A stretch of DNA of 64,000 nt from Rhodohalobacter mucosus (GTDB lineage: Bacteria; Bacteroidota; Rhodothermia; Balneolales; Balneolaceae): positions 124,001 to 188,000 of the forward strand of contig NZ_QGGB01000007.1 of the NCBI RefSeq assembly GCF_003150675.1, written 5' to 3'. This document shows, piece by piece, positions 8,777-17,616 of the stretch. The notes under the pieces were generated by a model that saw only the letters and a program-made list of their open reading frames with translations, did no database searches and was not told the origin of the DNA. Both the position numbers and the translations under genes were made by a program. Numbering within the stretch: the first letter of the stretch is position 1; every line of letters begins with the position of its first letter.

Positions 8777-9853
8777 TCAGGAAACCACAGCGCGGTAAAA
8801 GTCCAGATTGTCGAGAACGGCGCCCGTTCCGCGGACCACGGCTGTTAGCGGGTCTTCTGCAATGTGCACCGGCAGATCGGTCATCTCTGTTATTCTCTTA
8901 TCCAGATTTTTAAGCAGGGCACCGCCTCCGGCCAGAATGATCCCTCTGTCCAGGATATCAGCTGAGAGCTCAGGAGGTGTTTTCTCAAGTGATTTCACAA
9001 TAGCCTCGACAATGGCATTAACCGAGATGGAAATGGCTTCCCGCACATCCGCAGAAGTAATGTGAATGGTTTTGGGTATGCCGTTAACCAGGTCGCGGCC
9101 TTTAATATCCATCTCCAGCTCTTGTTCAAGAGGAGAAGCTGAACCGATCTCACATTTGATCTTTTCAGCTGTCCGTTCACCTATAAGAAGATTATGGGTC
9201 CTTCGGAAGTAGCTGATTATGTCATCGTTCAGTTTATCGCCTGCCAGGCGAACAGATTGTGCATGAACAATTCCTGAAAGAGCGATTACCGCAATCTCGG
9301 TTGTTCCGCCACCGATGTCAACGATCATATGGCCTTCCGGCTCATGAACGTTGAGGCCAACTCCGATAGCAGCAGCCATGGGCTCTTCAACAAGATAAAC
9401 CTCTTTTGCACCGGCATTCTCCGCACTGTCGCGCACAGCTCGTTTTTCAACGTCTGTAATACCGCTCGGCACACAGATCACAATTTGCCGGGTTGTGGAG
9501 TACCAGTTTTTCTTTACATTCTTGATCATACCCCTGATCATGTGTTCTGCAGCTTCAAAATCGGCAATCACACCGTCACGCAATGGTCTTACAGTCCTGA
9601 GTTTGCTGTGTGTTTTTTCATGCATAAACCAGGCTTCCTGACCTATACTGACAGGCATTCCGTCTGTGTTGAATGCGACAATGGAAGGTTCACGCAGTAC
9701 AATCCCATTGCGCTTGGAAGAAATCAGAGTATTTGCTGTACCAAGGTCAATTGCAATGTCATTGTAAAAGAGATCCAGCAAACCCGATTTTTTCTCTACA
9801 GGGTGAAGATTTCCGTTCTTGTAATGGGGATTTTCGGCTATAGCTGGTTCCAT
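8777..9853 (-). CDS. mreB: MreB/Mbl-type rod-shape actin homologue
   Basis: A bacterial actin that forms filaments under the inner membrane and directs elongation of the cell wall. The ATP-binding signatures are clear: IAIDLGTANTLI (phosphate 1), VDIGGGTTEIAVI (phosphate 2) and the adenosine motif ILAGGGALLKNLD. At 358 residues it is slightly longer than the usual ~345; the extra is an N-terminal stretch (MEPAIAENPHYKNGNLHP) before the actin fold. The usual partners mreC, mreD, pbp2 and rodA are absent on both sides, so this may be a second, stand-alone MreB. It is transcribed alone, 177 bp behind the SDR gene. Confidence 0.92.
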   Translation of the reverse strand: MEPAIAENPHYKNGNLHPVEKKSGLLDLFYNDIAIDLGTANTLISSKRNGIVLREPSIVAFNTDGMPVSIGQEAWFMHEKTHSKLRTVRPLRDGVIADFEAAEHMIRGMIKNVKKNWYSTTRQIVICVPSGITDVEKRAVRDSAENAGAKEVYLVEEPMAAAIGVGLNVHEPEGHMIVDIGGGTTEIAVIALSGIVHAQSVRLAGDKLNDDIISYFRRTHNLLIGERTAEKIKCEIGSASPLEQELEMDIKGRDLVNGIPKTIHITSADVREAISISVNAIVEAIVKSLEKTPPELSADILDRGIILAGGGALLKNLDKRITEMTDLPVHIAEDPLTAVVRGTGAVLDNLDFYRAVVS

Positions 9854-10030
9854 GGAGTGTTCTGATTAAGAGCTGAGAGAGTACGGTGCCATAAAGGTTC
9901 AGGCATTTGAGTATTAGTAAAGAGTAATCATGCCTGTATCCGTTACAAAATAATTCAATGCCTGCAGAGCCCGATTGGCTGCTTGTGTGAGGCAATGGCA
10001 GTGAAGTACAAAAACCGGATTGGTTACATA

Positions 10031-10717
10031 TTAGCCTGCGGTTTTACCCGGCTGGAGAGACCTGACCTGAATGTTGGTGTAGTGGTGATTTTTAGGCATA
10101 CTCAGAATGTGAATTACGGATTCAGCAAGATCACCGGGGCTAAGTTTATTCTTTTTTGAATCAGAAAAACCTGTATCAACAGAGCCCGGAGAGAGGCAGC
10201 TTACCTTTATTCCATAGTCGCGAAGCTCCAGATGAAGCGATTCTGTTAAACCCACAACTGCATGCTTGGTTGCACTATAGCAGGCCATTCCTGCTATGCC
10301 ATTTGTACCTGCACCGGATGAGACATTAATAATATGCCCTTCCTTTCTCTCCTTCATATCGGGCACCAGAAGCCTCGTGGTATAGAATATTCCGTGAACA
10401 TTGAGGTCGAAAAGGTTTCTCCAATCATCGGACGCCATATCTTCAAAACTACCTTTATAACCTGCCCCTGCATTATTAATGAGAATAGGTATGTGCCGGC
10501 CAAGTTTTGTTCTTGTATCCTCAAATCCTTGTTGAACGGAAAGCTCTTTTGTAAGATCGACAGAGAAGTGGTGAAAATTTTTGTGTGCAAATGCTTCAGG
10601 TTTGGTGCGGCTCCATCCTGCGACGACGGCTCCTTTTTCAATCAATGCCTTGGTTATTGAGAGTCCGATTCCGCGGCTTGCACCCGTTACCAATGCAGTC
10701 TTGTCTTTGATGTTCAT
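10031..10717 (-). CDS. Short-chain dehydrogenase/reductase (SDR)
   Basis: An NAD(P)-dependent oxidoreductase of the classical SDR class, 228 residues. Cofactor motif TGASRGIG at 11-18, structural motif NNAGAGYKG, catalytic Ser in NVSSGAGTNG and the YxxxK pair in YSATKHAV are all present; CLSPGSVDTGF follows as usual. The substrate is not predictable. It lies 23 bp downstream of the Pmp3-type gene on the same strand, so both could be on one transcript. It starts at an ATG. Confidence 0.9.
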   Translation of the reverse strand: MNIKDKTALVTGASRGIGLSITKALIEKGAVVAGWSRTKPEAFAHKNFHHFSVDLTKELSVQQGFEDTRTKLGRHIPILINNAGAGYKGSFEDMASDDWRNLFDLNVHGIFYTTRLLVPDMKERKEGHIINVSSGAGTNGIAGMACYSATKHAVVGLTESLHLELRDYGIKVSCLSPGSVDTGFSDSKKNKLSPGDLAESVIHILSMPKNHHYTNIQVRSLQPGKTAG

Positions 10718-10740
10718 ATGTGGTCGACGATTAATTTTAA

Positions 10741-10905
10741 TCAGGTATCGTGTTTAGCAATAACCCAAACAGCATGAATGATGCCCGGAATATAACCAAG
10801 AACGGTGAGCAGGATATTGAGCCAAAATGCTCCTCCGATTCCCACAGTCATAAAAACACCCACAGGTGGCAGAAGTATGGCAAGAATTAGACGGATTATA
10901 CTCAT
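10741..10905 (-). CDS. Pmp3/YqaE-family small membrane protein
   Basis: A 54-residue, two-helix membrane protein. It begins MSIIRLILAILLPPVGVFM, continues with a G/F/W-containing turn and LNILLTVLGYIPGIIHAVWVI, and ends in AKHDT. The PPVGVF and LGYIPGIIHA elements are the hallmark of the Pmp3/YqaE proteolipids, which in yeast and plants affect membrane potential and salt stress. The ATG at 10905 gives the full family length. The gene lies 23 bp upstream of the SDR gene on the same strand and downstream of the tRNA cluster. Confidence 0.9.
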   Translation of the reverse strand: MSIIRLILAILLPPVGVFMTVGIGGAFWLNILLTVLGYIPGIIHAVWVIAKHDT

Positions 10906-10979
10906 GAGATATTTGGTGTGGAGGTTAGCAGGTAAATGGAATTCAGCTTTAATAAAGGTAATCGAAGGCTAAAAAGAAA

Positions 10980-11006
10980 AATTGAAAAGGTGCAGAGGCA
11001 GCACCT
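10980..11006 (-). terminator. Probable intrinsic terminator for the minus-strand tRNA transcript
   Basis: Read on the minus strand, AGGTGC, a 6-7-nt loop and GCACCT form a hairpin directly followed by TTTTCAATTTTTC. It sits between the tRNA/tRNA-like array and the Pmp3 gene and would stop readthrough from the tRNAs. Confidence 0.6.
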
Positions 11007-11325
11007 GCCATAATCCAGGTCACCATCGGAAAATAGATCCTGGAAATTCAAAAAAAGGAGAGGAAGCGGATAAAAGGCTGGAAAAAAGGATATCTCTGAA
11101 TTAAGAACATTCGAGATAAGGAAGGGAATTGTAAACGTTTCCCATTCAGCGGAGGAATTTTTAAGTGGAACCCGGTGCTGCCGTTGTGAAAGGGTGCGGC
11201 AGTGAAAGTTGGAAAGGAAGTTCTTAGGACTGAGAAACCGGATACGGGCTCATGAATTCCAAGCCTATATCATTCGGAGTGTGGGATATTGGAATTTGGA
11301 ATTATTATCGCTGTGCGAAATTAAA

Positions 11326-11400
11326 GTACCGCGTACGGGATTTTCCCTCAGGGATCCCTATGGGGGAACCCGGTGCTGCCGCTGTGAAAGGATGCGGCAG
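11326..11400 (-). pseudogene. tRNA-Glu pseudogene with a 22-nt T-loop insertion (copy B)
   Basis: Read on the minus strand, the anticodon-arm region still contains CTTTCAC (TTC anticodon) inside a CTGCCGC/GCGGCAG stem, and the 3' side keeps AAATCCCGTACGCGGTACT as in the functional gene. Between GGGTTC and AAATCCCG, where the normal T-loop joins directly, there are 22 extra bases (11344-11365) containing the palindrome AGGGATCCCT. The 5' acceptor and D-arm are not recognisable, so it cannot fold as a normal tRNA. Confidence 0.75.
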
Positions 11401-11523
11401 TGAGAGCTGGAGAGGAAGTCGTTAGGACTGAGAGTCCGGAGAAGGGCTCATGAATTCCAAACCTATATCATTCGGAGTGTGGGATATTGGAATTTGAAAT
11501 TATTATCGCTGTGCGAAATTAAA

Positions 11524-11598
11524 GTACCGCGTACGGGATTTTCCCTCAGGGATCCCTATGGGGGAACCCGGTGCTGCCGTTGTGAAAGGGTGCGGCAG
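11524..11598 (-). pseudogene. tRNA-Glu pseudogene with the same T-loop insertion (copy C)
   Basis: Same structure as the neighbouring copy: intact 3' acceptor strand, the same 22-nt block at 11542-11563 at the same place in the T-loop, the CTTTCAC anticodon loop, and a lost 5' half. Its anticodon arm (CTGCCGCACC/AACGGCAG) differs from the other copy by a few bases but matches the truncated first unit at 11168-11202. Confidence 0.75.
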
Positions 11599-11722
11599 TG
11601 AATGTTGGAGAGGAAGTTGTTAGGACTGAGAGTCCGGAGAAGGGCTCATGAATTCCAAACCTATATCATTCGGAGTGTGGGATATTGGAATTTGGAATTA
11701 TCATCGCTGTGCGAAATTAAAG

Positions 11723-11795
11723 TACCGCGTACGGGATTTGAACCCGTGCTACCGCCGTGAAAGGGCGGCGTCCTAGACCCCTAGACGAACGCGGC
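11723..11795 (-). tRNA. tRNA-Glu (TTC), copy 1
   Basis: A complete 73-nt cloverleaf: acceptor GCCGCGT/ACGCGGT with a terminal G-U pair, D-arm GTC/GAC, anticodon stem CCGCC/GGCGG with loop CTTTCAC, and T-arm CGGG-TTCAAAT-CCCG. The CCA end is not encoded. It is the intact relative of the damaged repeats that follow it downstream. Confidence 0.93.
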
Positions 11796-11879
11796 TTATC
11801 CGTTGTGAAGCGTGTAAATTTACAGTGAATAATATAAATACGCTATACGCTTGCACACTGAGTAAATGTTCTTAGAAAA

Positions 11880-11957
11880 TGGGGAGCCTGATGGGATTTG
11901 AACCCACGGCCTCCAGGGCCACAACCTGGCGCTCTAACCAACTGAGCTACAGGCTCC
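11880..11957 (-). tRNA. tRNA-His (GTG)
   Basis: The cloverleaf has anticodon stem CCAGG/CCTGG with loop TTGTGGC, D-arm GCTC/GAGC and T-arm GTGGG-TTCAAAT-CCCAT. The extra 5' G (-1) opposite C73 that marks tRNA-His is present, and the bases after C73 read CCA, so the tail may be encoded. It lies between the two tRNA-Glu copies. Confidence 0.95.
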
Positions 11958-11992
11958 GTAAATGAAATTATCTTCGCTGTGCAAAGTTAAAG

Positions 11993-12065
11993 TACCGCGT
12001 ACGGGATTTGAACCCGTGCTACCGCCGTGAAAGGGCGGCGTCCTAGACCCCTAGACGAACGCGGC
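11993..12065 (-). tRNA. tRNA-Glu (TTC), copy 2
   Basis: The 73-nt gene reads identically to the tRNA-Glu at 11723 and even shares a similar downstream flank (GCTGTGCAAAGTTAAAG against GCTGTGCGAAATTAAAG), so it is a recent duplicate. The T-loop has no insertion. Confidence 0.93.
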
Positions 12066-12178
12066 TTTGGGTTGTTGATTTTTGATTGTCGGCTGTTGGA
12101 TGGCAACACATCGCCAACCGGTCAGGCCTATTGACTTATCAATCAAAAATCAACACTCATAAATCATCAATAAAAAAG

Positions 12179-12249
12179 AGGCGACAGGCGGATTCGAACC
12201 GCCGTACGAGGTTTTGCAGACCTCTGCCTAACCACTCGGCCATGTCGCC
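12179..12249 (-). tRNA. tRNA-Cys (GCA)
   Basis: 71-nt cloverleaf with acceptor GGCGACA/TGTCGCC, anticodon stem GAGGT/ACCTC with loop CTGCAAA, and T-arm GGCGG-TTCGAAT-CCGCC. CCA is not encoded. Confidence 0.95.
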
Positions 12250-12263
12250 TGTTAAATTATCAG

Positions 12264-12337
12264 TACGCCCGTCAGGACTCGAACCTGAAACCTACTGCTT
12301 AGAAGGCAGTTGCTCTATCCAGTTGAGCTACGGGCGC
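12264..12337 (-). tRNA. tRNA-Arg (TCT)
   Basis: 74-nt cloverleaf with acceptor GCGCCCG/CGGGCGT (terminal G-U), anticodon stem ACTGC/GCAGT with loop CTTCTAA, and T-arm CAGG-TTCGAGT-CCTG. CCA is not encoded. It lies 14 bp upstream of tRNA-Cys in the transcript. Confidence 0.94.
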
Positions 12338-12467
12338 CAAACCGGATAATTCAGAAATTTACAGTCATTTCCGGGTCCATACTTCAATAAAACATGTCAA
12401 ATAGTGAAAAATTTCTGGTCGCTCACATTAAACAAAACCAGAATTTTCTACTGTACAAAAAGTAAAG

Positions 12468-12541
12468 TCGGGGAGACAGGATTTGAACCTGCGACCCTCT
12501 GCTCCCAAAGCAGATGCGCTACCGGGCTGCGCTACTCCCCG
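12468..12541 (-). tRNA. tRNA-Pro (TGG)
   Basis: 74-nt cloverleaf with acceptor CGGGGAG/CTCCCCG, anticodon stem TCTGC/GCAGA with loop TTTGGGA and T-arm GCAGG-TTCAAAT-CCTGT. The unusual first pair C1-G72 is typical of bacterial tRNA-Pro. It is the first tRNA of the minus-strand cluster. Confidence 0.95.
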
Positions 12542-12732
12542 AATAAATCATGATGCACTGCATGGCTGCTAACCGAGGCAGTGAACAATCCGGTTTACAA
12601 GTATCATAATGTCAATGAGCTGATTTTGCCATTCGGCGGGGCTTCTGCGCCCTTCAAATCAGTTTGTCAAAAGAATTAAAAGATAAAGGATTTGAATTCT
12701 GAATGCAACGAGATGAGGTCAAATTCTTTAAG

Positions 12733-13692
12733 CTAATCTCTTATCTCCCTAAACATTTCCTGTATCAAGCCGGCGCCATAAGCCGTAAGCTGAATGAAAG
12801 CTGCGGGCACTGAAAGCAGAGCAACGTTGAGGCTTTTTGATATCCTGTAACTGTCGGTAAATAAGAGAGCGGCGTAGAGGAGATACAATAACGGGAGCAT
12901 ACCGGCAACCGGCACCCTTAAAACAAGAAAAAGCAGTGAAGCAGGTATACCGATCAGAAAAAGAACCGGGAGCAGATGGATTGTTTGAAGCTGGTCGGGA
13001 TAAAACCTCCGGATATTGACTCTTGCCCGGCCAAAGAAGTGAAGCTGCCGGAAAAACTGGCCAAAATTTGTGCGCCGTTTGTGGTAAACGTAGGCATCTG
13101 GAATAAGAGCCGTTCGAAATCCGGACTTAATGATTCGCAGGCTGAACTCAATATCTTCTCCCATTCTTGTAATTTTGTATCCTCCTGTTTGCTCAAAAAC
13201 CTCCCTTGAAATACCCATGTTAAAACTTCGGGGGTGAAACTGGCCGATTCTTTTCTTGCCGCCACGGATACCCCCGGTCGTCAATGGGGAGGTCATACTG
13301 TAACTGATGGCTTTCTGTACCGGTGTAAAAGACGGGTGAGCCCTGTCAGGACCACCCCAGCAATCTATCCTGGCCGACTTGATTTTTCGATTTACAGCTT
13401 CAAAATAGTGTTCGGGTATGATACAGTCTGAGTCAAATACGACAAAATATTCGCCCTTTGCGCGTTCAAATCCATAATTTCTTGAGAATCCTTGTCCGCT
13501 GTTTTCTTTATAGTAGTATCTTATATTCAGCTTGCCGGAATACCGTTCAGCAATGGATTCACATCGTTCATCCGAACCGTCCTCAATAATAAGAACTTCA
13601 AAATCGGTAAATGTCTGACGGGTAAGGCTGCTCAGCAGTTCGTTAATCTCATCCGGGCGATTGTATACCGGAACAATAATCGAGTAAAGCAT
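12733..13692 (-). CDS. Family 2 glycosyltransferase with C-terminal membrane helices
   Basis: A GT-A glycosyltransferase of 319 residues, probably making surface polysaccharide. Visible motifs are SIIVPVYNRPDEINELL at the N-terminus, IIEDGSDERC, the DSDCIIPEHYF metal site, and TRMGEDIEFSLRI as the acceptor/base region. The last ~80 residues hold two to three hydrophobic helices (LLPVLFLIGIPASLLFLVL; LPLLYLLYAALLF). It starts at an ATG and stands alone, divergent from the secreted protein at 13760 with a 67-bp gap. No other polysaccharide genes are adjacent, so the product is unknown. Confidence 0.87.
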   Translation of the reverse strand: MLYSIIVPVYNRPDEINELLSSLTRQTFTDFEVLIIEDGSDERCESIAERYSGKLNIRYYYKENSGQGFSRNYGFERAKGEYFVVFDSDCIIPEHYFEAVNRKIKSARIDCWGGPDRAHPSFTPVQKAISYSMTSPLTTGGIRGGKKRIGQFHPRSFNMGISREVFEQTGGYKITRMGEDIEFSLRIIKSGFRTALIPDAYVYHKRRTNFGQFFRQLHFFGRARVNIRRFYPDQLQTIHLLPVLFLIGIPASLLFLVLRVPVAGMLPLLYLLYAALLFTDSYRISKSLNVALLSVPAAFIQLTAYGAGLIQEMFREIRD

Positions 13693-13759
13693 GTATGCAT
13701 TTCATGAAGAAATTTTCGTTCTTTAGTGCCATCAATATAAAACATTATAGTTCCTTTCA

Positions 13760-14863
13760 ATGAAGCATCTGTTGGTTTTCGCCGTATTATCACTATCAAT
13801 TCAATCTGTTATTGCACAATCGGTAACCGTCTCAATTGCCGATGGACAAGCAGGAAGAACTGACGATCAGGTCGTTCTCAAATCCGGGGTTGCGGAAGTT
13901 ACAGGTAGCGATCTTTCAGTAAAAGGAAACAGGGTAACAAATACCATGTCCTGGTCGGTTTCTCCCGGTGGGAATAAAATCGGGGCGATGACAAGAAATG
14001 GTATGGTAGCTTACCGCATGCTCGACTATTACGGTAATTCAGTTGCAAATACGGAACTCGAATTTTTCAACTCTTCCGATGAAAGTATTGCGGTATACCA
14101 ATTTGATGACGGACGGGCCGTTGCGAGAGACAATATTGCCAACTTCACATTTTTTGATGCGGACGGTTCCGTAGTGTACTCCATATCAAATAGTTCACAG
14201 AGCTCAGGCGGAGAACAGATTTCCCGCCTTGCTGCCGATCCTGAAGGAAAAACTATCGTTCTGTATAATCCGGTAATCTCCTACGATAGCCGAACAGGAT
14301 CAAGAGCCCAGATTGTATATGGGCAAGGGGATGTTACAGAGTTTTTCAGATCTGACTCAAGGGAGATCAAACAGGTGCGTGTAGCGGATGATGGCCTGTT
14401 CATTACGGTTTTGACAAGCGGCCAGGCCAGCGACCGCGTGCATGTTTACGACCGCTTTGGAAACGAAATTCATACGATGGATCTTGAACCTGAACGGCTG
14501 GGTGTGACCCTGAGCGGGAGAGGAGAATTTCTTACTGCCTACGGTGCAGGGAGAGTGCAGGTATTTAACATCATAACAGGTGAAAGAGTAGGCAGCAGCA
14601 GCTCCCGGACAGCGATTCTCTACGGAGAATACATACCTGAAGATGAAACCATTCTTGTCTTTGGAGGAAATGCTTCCGGTTCATCCGTAGCCGATGCAAC
14701 CGTGATAGCAGTTCATGTGGGAAGGAGACAAATTGCAAGAACCAATCTTGACAGAACTGCGGTTATGCGGGAAAAAGATTATCTCTCTATTGTGCGAACG
14801 TCCACGGGAACTTACCGCATGAAAGGTCTGAATCAGGAACTTGAAATACGCACTTCATTTTAA
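13760..14863 (+). CDS. Secreted protein of unknown function, propeller-like
   Basis: A 367-residue exported protein with a signal peptide (MKHLLVFAVLSLSIQSVIAQ, cleavage after AQ). I do not recognise a named domain. The mature part is built from repeating short strands: 'G-N-K-I-G-A-M', 'DDGRAVARDN', 'ADPEGKTIVLYNP', 'VADDGLFITVLTSG', 'LSGRGEFLTAYGAGRVQVF'. This resembles the blades of a WD40/YVTN-type beta-propeller. There is no membrane segment, lipobox or sorting domain. It is divergent from the glycosyltransferase and convergent with clpC. Confidence 0.75.
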   Translation: MKHLLVFAVLSLSIQSVIAQSVTVSIADGQAGRTDDQVVLKSGVAEVTGSDLSVKGNRVTNTMSWSVSPGGNKIGAMTRNGMVAYRMLDYYGNSVANTELEFFNSSDESIAVYQFDDGRAVARDNIANFTFFDADGSVVYSISNSSQSSGGEQISRLAADPEGKTIVLYNPVISYDSRTGSRAQIVYGQGDVTEFFRSDSREIKQVRVADDGLFITVLTSGQASDRVHVYDRFGNEIHTMDLEPERLGVTLSGRGEFLTAYGAGRVQVFNIITGERVGSSSSRTAILYGEYIPEDETILVFGGNASGSSVADATVIAVHVGRRQIARTNLDRTAVMREKDYLSIVRTSTGTYRMKGLNQELEIRTSF

Positions 14864-14932
14864 AAAAAATGAAGGAAAACCGGCCGGTTGGACTATCAGT
14901 CAATGATGATCCGGGCCGGTTTGCTCAAGGCA
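14853..14932. terminator. Inverted repeats between the convergent secreted-protein and clpC genes
   Basis: Two nested signals lie here: CTTCATTTT/AAAATGAAG across the stop of the upstream gene, and AAACCGGCC (14877-14885) paired with GGCCGGTTT (14924-14932) at 38 nt distance. They could serve as a bidirectional terminator, but no long T-tract follows, so this is tentative. Confidence 0.4.
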
Positions 14933-14942
14933 AAAGCCGGGT

Positions 14943-17528
14943 TTATGCGCTGGCTTCTTGCTCAGATTCGGATTCAGTACCTGAATCTTCTTTTTCTCCG
15001 CTGCCGGAAGCTGTTTTCTCAGGTTCTGACCAGTCAAACTCTAGTCCGTCCCTGGATTTATTCATCTTTATCTTGACAATTGATCCAGCGGGATGTTCTA
15101 CGCCTAAGAGCTCTTCTGCAAGCGGATCTTCCACGTACTTTTGAATAGCTCTTTTTAGCGGTCGTGCACCAAACTTGGGGTCAAATCCTTTATCTGAAAT
15201 AAAATCTTTGGCTCCTTTGGTGATTTCAAGCTCATAGCCGAGATTTTCAATCCTGTTAAAGAGCTCCTCTGCAAGGATGTCAATAATTTTGAAGATATCC
15301 TCTTTTTCCAGCGGACGGAATGTAAGTACATCATCTATTCTGTTCAGAAACTCAGGGTTGAAAACCTTTTTCAGTGCATCCTGAATAGTTGATTTCATTT
15401 GGGCGTAGTCGAATGCCTCATCCGAGGACGAGAATCCAATGCCTTTACCCATGTTCCGGATGTCACGCGCGCCAATATTGGAGGTCATGATAATTATGGT
15501 ATTTCGGAAGTCCACTTTTCTGCCCAGACTGTCCGTGAGTATACCGTCATCGAGTACCTGAAGCAGGATATTGAACACATCAGGGTGGGCTTTCTCAATT
15601 TCGTCGAGCAATACAACACTGTAGGGTTTTCGACGGACTTTTTCTGTAAGTATTCCGCCTTCCTCATACCCCACATATCCGGGAGGAGCTCCAACCAGCC
15701 GCGAAACACTGAATTTCTCCATGTATTCACTCATATCGATTCGTATGAGAGCTTCCTCCTTGTCGAACAGATACTTCGCAAGTACTTTAGCCATTTCGGT
15801 TTTACCTACTCCGGTAGGTCCGAGGAAGATAAAGGAGCCTATTGGGCGAGCAGGATCTTTGAGTCCGGCGCGGGTTCTCTGAATTGCTTTTGTAAGCTTT
15901 TGAATAGCTTCGTTCTGGCCCACAATCTTGCTGCTGAGCTCATTCTGCATTTTGAGTAGTTTCTGGCCCTCTTTTTGTGAGATTTTATTGACCGGTACAC
16001 CACTCATCATTGCCACGACCGAAGCCACATCATCCTCACTTACATCAAAAACAATATGCTCTGATTCCTTCTCCCACTCTTTCTGAGCCTGATCAAGTTC
16101 TTCCATGAGGCGCTTCTCGGTATCCCGCAACCTGGCTGCTTCTTCGAACCGCTGTTTTTTCACCATGGAATTTTTCTCATGGCTGGTTTTGTCAATCTCC
16201 TCTTCAAGCTCCAGAATATGATCCGGTACGGTTATATTTGACAAGTGAACACGGGCGCCTACTTCATCAAGGGCATCGATAGCCTTATCGGGAAGGAAGT
16301 GATCCGTTACATACCGGTCGGTAAGTTTTACACAAGCTTCGATAGCTTCCGGTGTATATCGGACGCTGTGGTGCTTCTCATACTTGTTTTTAATCTGGTT
16401 GAGAATTTCCTTCGTTTCATCAACGGATGTGGGCTCAACCATAATTTTCTGAAAACGCCGCTCCAGAGCTCCATCTTTCTCAATGTACTGGCGATACTCA
16501 TTTAATGTTGTAGCACCGATTGCCTGCACTTCGCCCCGGGCCAGAGCGGGCTTCAGCATGTTGGACGCATCAAGGGAGCCGCTGGCGCCACCGGCACCTA
16601 CAATTGTGTGGAGCTCATCAATAAACAGAATCACATTGTCTGTTTTTTCAAGTTCACTCATCACGGCTTTCATACGCTCTTCGAACTGTCCGCGGTATTT
16701 GGTTCCTGCAACAAGTGCTGCAAGGTCGAGTGCTATTACGCGCTTATCATACAGAACTCGTGAGACCTTCCTTTCAACAATACGGGAAGCCAGTCCTTCG
16801 GCTATGGCTGTTTTACCGACTCCGGGCTCGCCGATCAGTACCGGGTTGTTCTTTTTCCGCCTGCTCAGTACCTGGGCTACGCGTTCAATTTCTTTTTCCC
16901 GGCCAATGATTGGGTCGAGTTTTCCATCTTCGGCCAGCTGGGTTAGATCCCTTCCAAAATTATCAAGTACGGGTGTTTTTGACTTTTCCATTTTCTTTTC
17001 TCGTGAACTGCCTGATGATTGAGATCCTCTTGGAGGTTGTGATATGCTTGCAGAAGCTGATCGGGCATCATCCTGATCCGTGTCGCGGGTATTGCCTGAA
17101 ATAATCATGTCGAGTTCTTCCCGGACTGCATCATAGGAGACGTTGAACTGCTGCAGGATCTGGGCCGCGATGTTTTCTTCATCGCGTAAAAGAGAAAGCA
17201 GCAGGTGTTCGGTTCCGATCGTGTCGCTTTTATAAAGTTTGGCTTCGAGGTATGTAATCCGTAAAACTTTTTCCGCCTGTTTGGTGAGGGGAATGTTGCC
17301 TACGGTGACTGTACCTCCGGTTCCTCGTACGGTGTCTTCAATGGTCTTTTTAAGCTTGAAAAGATCACAATCAAGATTCTTCAAAATACGAATCGCGACG
17401 CCGTCACCAAGCCGGACAATGCCCAGTATTAAATGTTCTGTACCGATGTAGTCATGACCCAGCCTGAGAGCCTCTTCCCGGCTGAACTGAATCACGTCTC
17501 GGACTTTACTAGAAAAATTACCCTCCAT
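14943..17528 (-). CDS. clpC: ATP-dependent Clp protease ATP-binding subunit ClpC
   Basis: An AAA+ unfoldase that feeds substrates to ClpP. The 861 residues run in ClpC order: two Clp-N repeats (about 1-145), a Ser-rich linker, AAA domain D1 with Walker [14 protein letters not shown] (233-245) and Walker [11 protein letters not shown], the UVR-containing coiled-coil middle domain ([14 protein letters not shown]), AAA domain D2 with GPTGVGKTE and [11 protein letters not shown], and the C-terminal D2-small domain. MGKGIGF supplies the tripeptide loop that docks on ClpP. The tail is acidic. A promoter with TTTG and TACTTTCG lies in the gap to gpmI, so it has its own transcript. No ClpP or McsB gene is nearby. 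Confidence 0.97.
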   Translation of the reverse strand: MEGNFSSKVRDVIQFSREEALRLGHDYIGTEHLILGIVRLGDGVAIRILKNLDCDLFKLKKTIEDTVRGTGGTVTVGNIPLTKQAEKVLRITYLEAKLYKSDTIGTEHLLLSLLRDEENIAAQILQQFNVSYDAVREELDMIISGNTRDTDQDDARSASASISQPPRGSQSSGSSREKKMEKSKTPVLDNFGRDLTQLAEDGKLDPIIGREKEIERVAQVLSRRKKNNPVLIGEPGVGKTAIAEGLASRIVERKVSRVLYDKRVIALDLAALVAGTKYRGQFEERMKAVMSELEKTDNVILFIDELHTIVGAGGASGSLDASNMLKPALARGEVQAIGATTLNEYRQYIEKDGALERRFQKIMVEPTSVDETKEILNQIKNKYEKHHSVRYTPEAIEACVKLTDRYVTDHFLPDKAIDALDEVGARVHLSNITVPDHILELEEEIDKTSHEKNSMVKKQRFEEAARLRDTEKRLMEELDQAQKEWEKESEHIVFDVSEDDVASVVAMMSGVPVNKISQKEGQKLLKMQNELSSKIVGQNEAIQKLTKAIQRTRAGLKDPARPIGSFIFLGPTGVGKTEMAKVLAKYLFDKEEALIRIDMSEYMEKFSVSRLVGAPPGYVGYEEGGILTEKVRRKPYSVVLLDEIEKAHPDVFNILLQVLDDGILTDSLGRKVDFRNTIIIMTSNIGARDIRNMGKGIGFSSSDEAFDYAQMKSTIQDALKKVFNPEFLNRIDDVLTFRPLEKEDIFKIIDILAEELFNRIENLGYELEITKGAKDFISDKGFDPKFGARPLKRAIQKYVEDPLAEELLGVEHPAGSIVKIKMNKSRDGLEFDWSEPEKTASGSGEKEDSGTESESEQEASA

Positions 17529-17616
17529 AACGGGACCTGCAGCGATTTAACTTATTAAAAAAAATTAGTTACTGAAATGGTAACGAGCGAACGAAACCTT
17601 TAGTTCATATACAGTA

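Larger units (their letters stand above)
11165..11721 (-). repeat. Tandem array, 198-bp period, derived from tRNA-Glu
   Basis: Three successive units repeat with an exact 198-bp spacing; for example the GAACCC core recurs at 11168, 11366 and 11564, and GTACCGCG at 11326, 11524 and then 11722, where the intact tRNA-Glu begins. Each unit carries a degraded tRNA-Glu-like block plus about 120 bp of flank (GGACTGAG, CTCATGAATTCCAA, CATTCGGAGTGTGGGATATTGG and a GCTGTGCGAAATTAAAG end). The first unit is truncated and lacks the acceptor end. The units lie directly downstream of the real tRNA-Glu in its direction of transcription. Differences between copies are scattered single bases. Confidence 0.9.

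Noticed and set aside
11209-11403. Open frame of 64 codons in the repeat array
   Set aside because: It runs across the tRNA-derived units and differs between copies; no family pattern.
11165-11721. The 198-bp repeats as a CRISPR array
   Set aside because: Units are far too long, are contiguous without unique spacers, and consist of tRNA-like and flank sequence; no cas gene is near.
12086-12349. Open frame of 87 codons on the plus strand
   Set aside because: It is antisense to tRNA-Cys and tRNA-Arg and has no protein-like features.
11880-12541. Genomic island or prophage integrated at the tRNAs
   Set aside because: No integrase, direct repeat of a tRNA end with cargo, or phage gene was found; neighbours are ordinary chromosomal genes.
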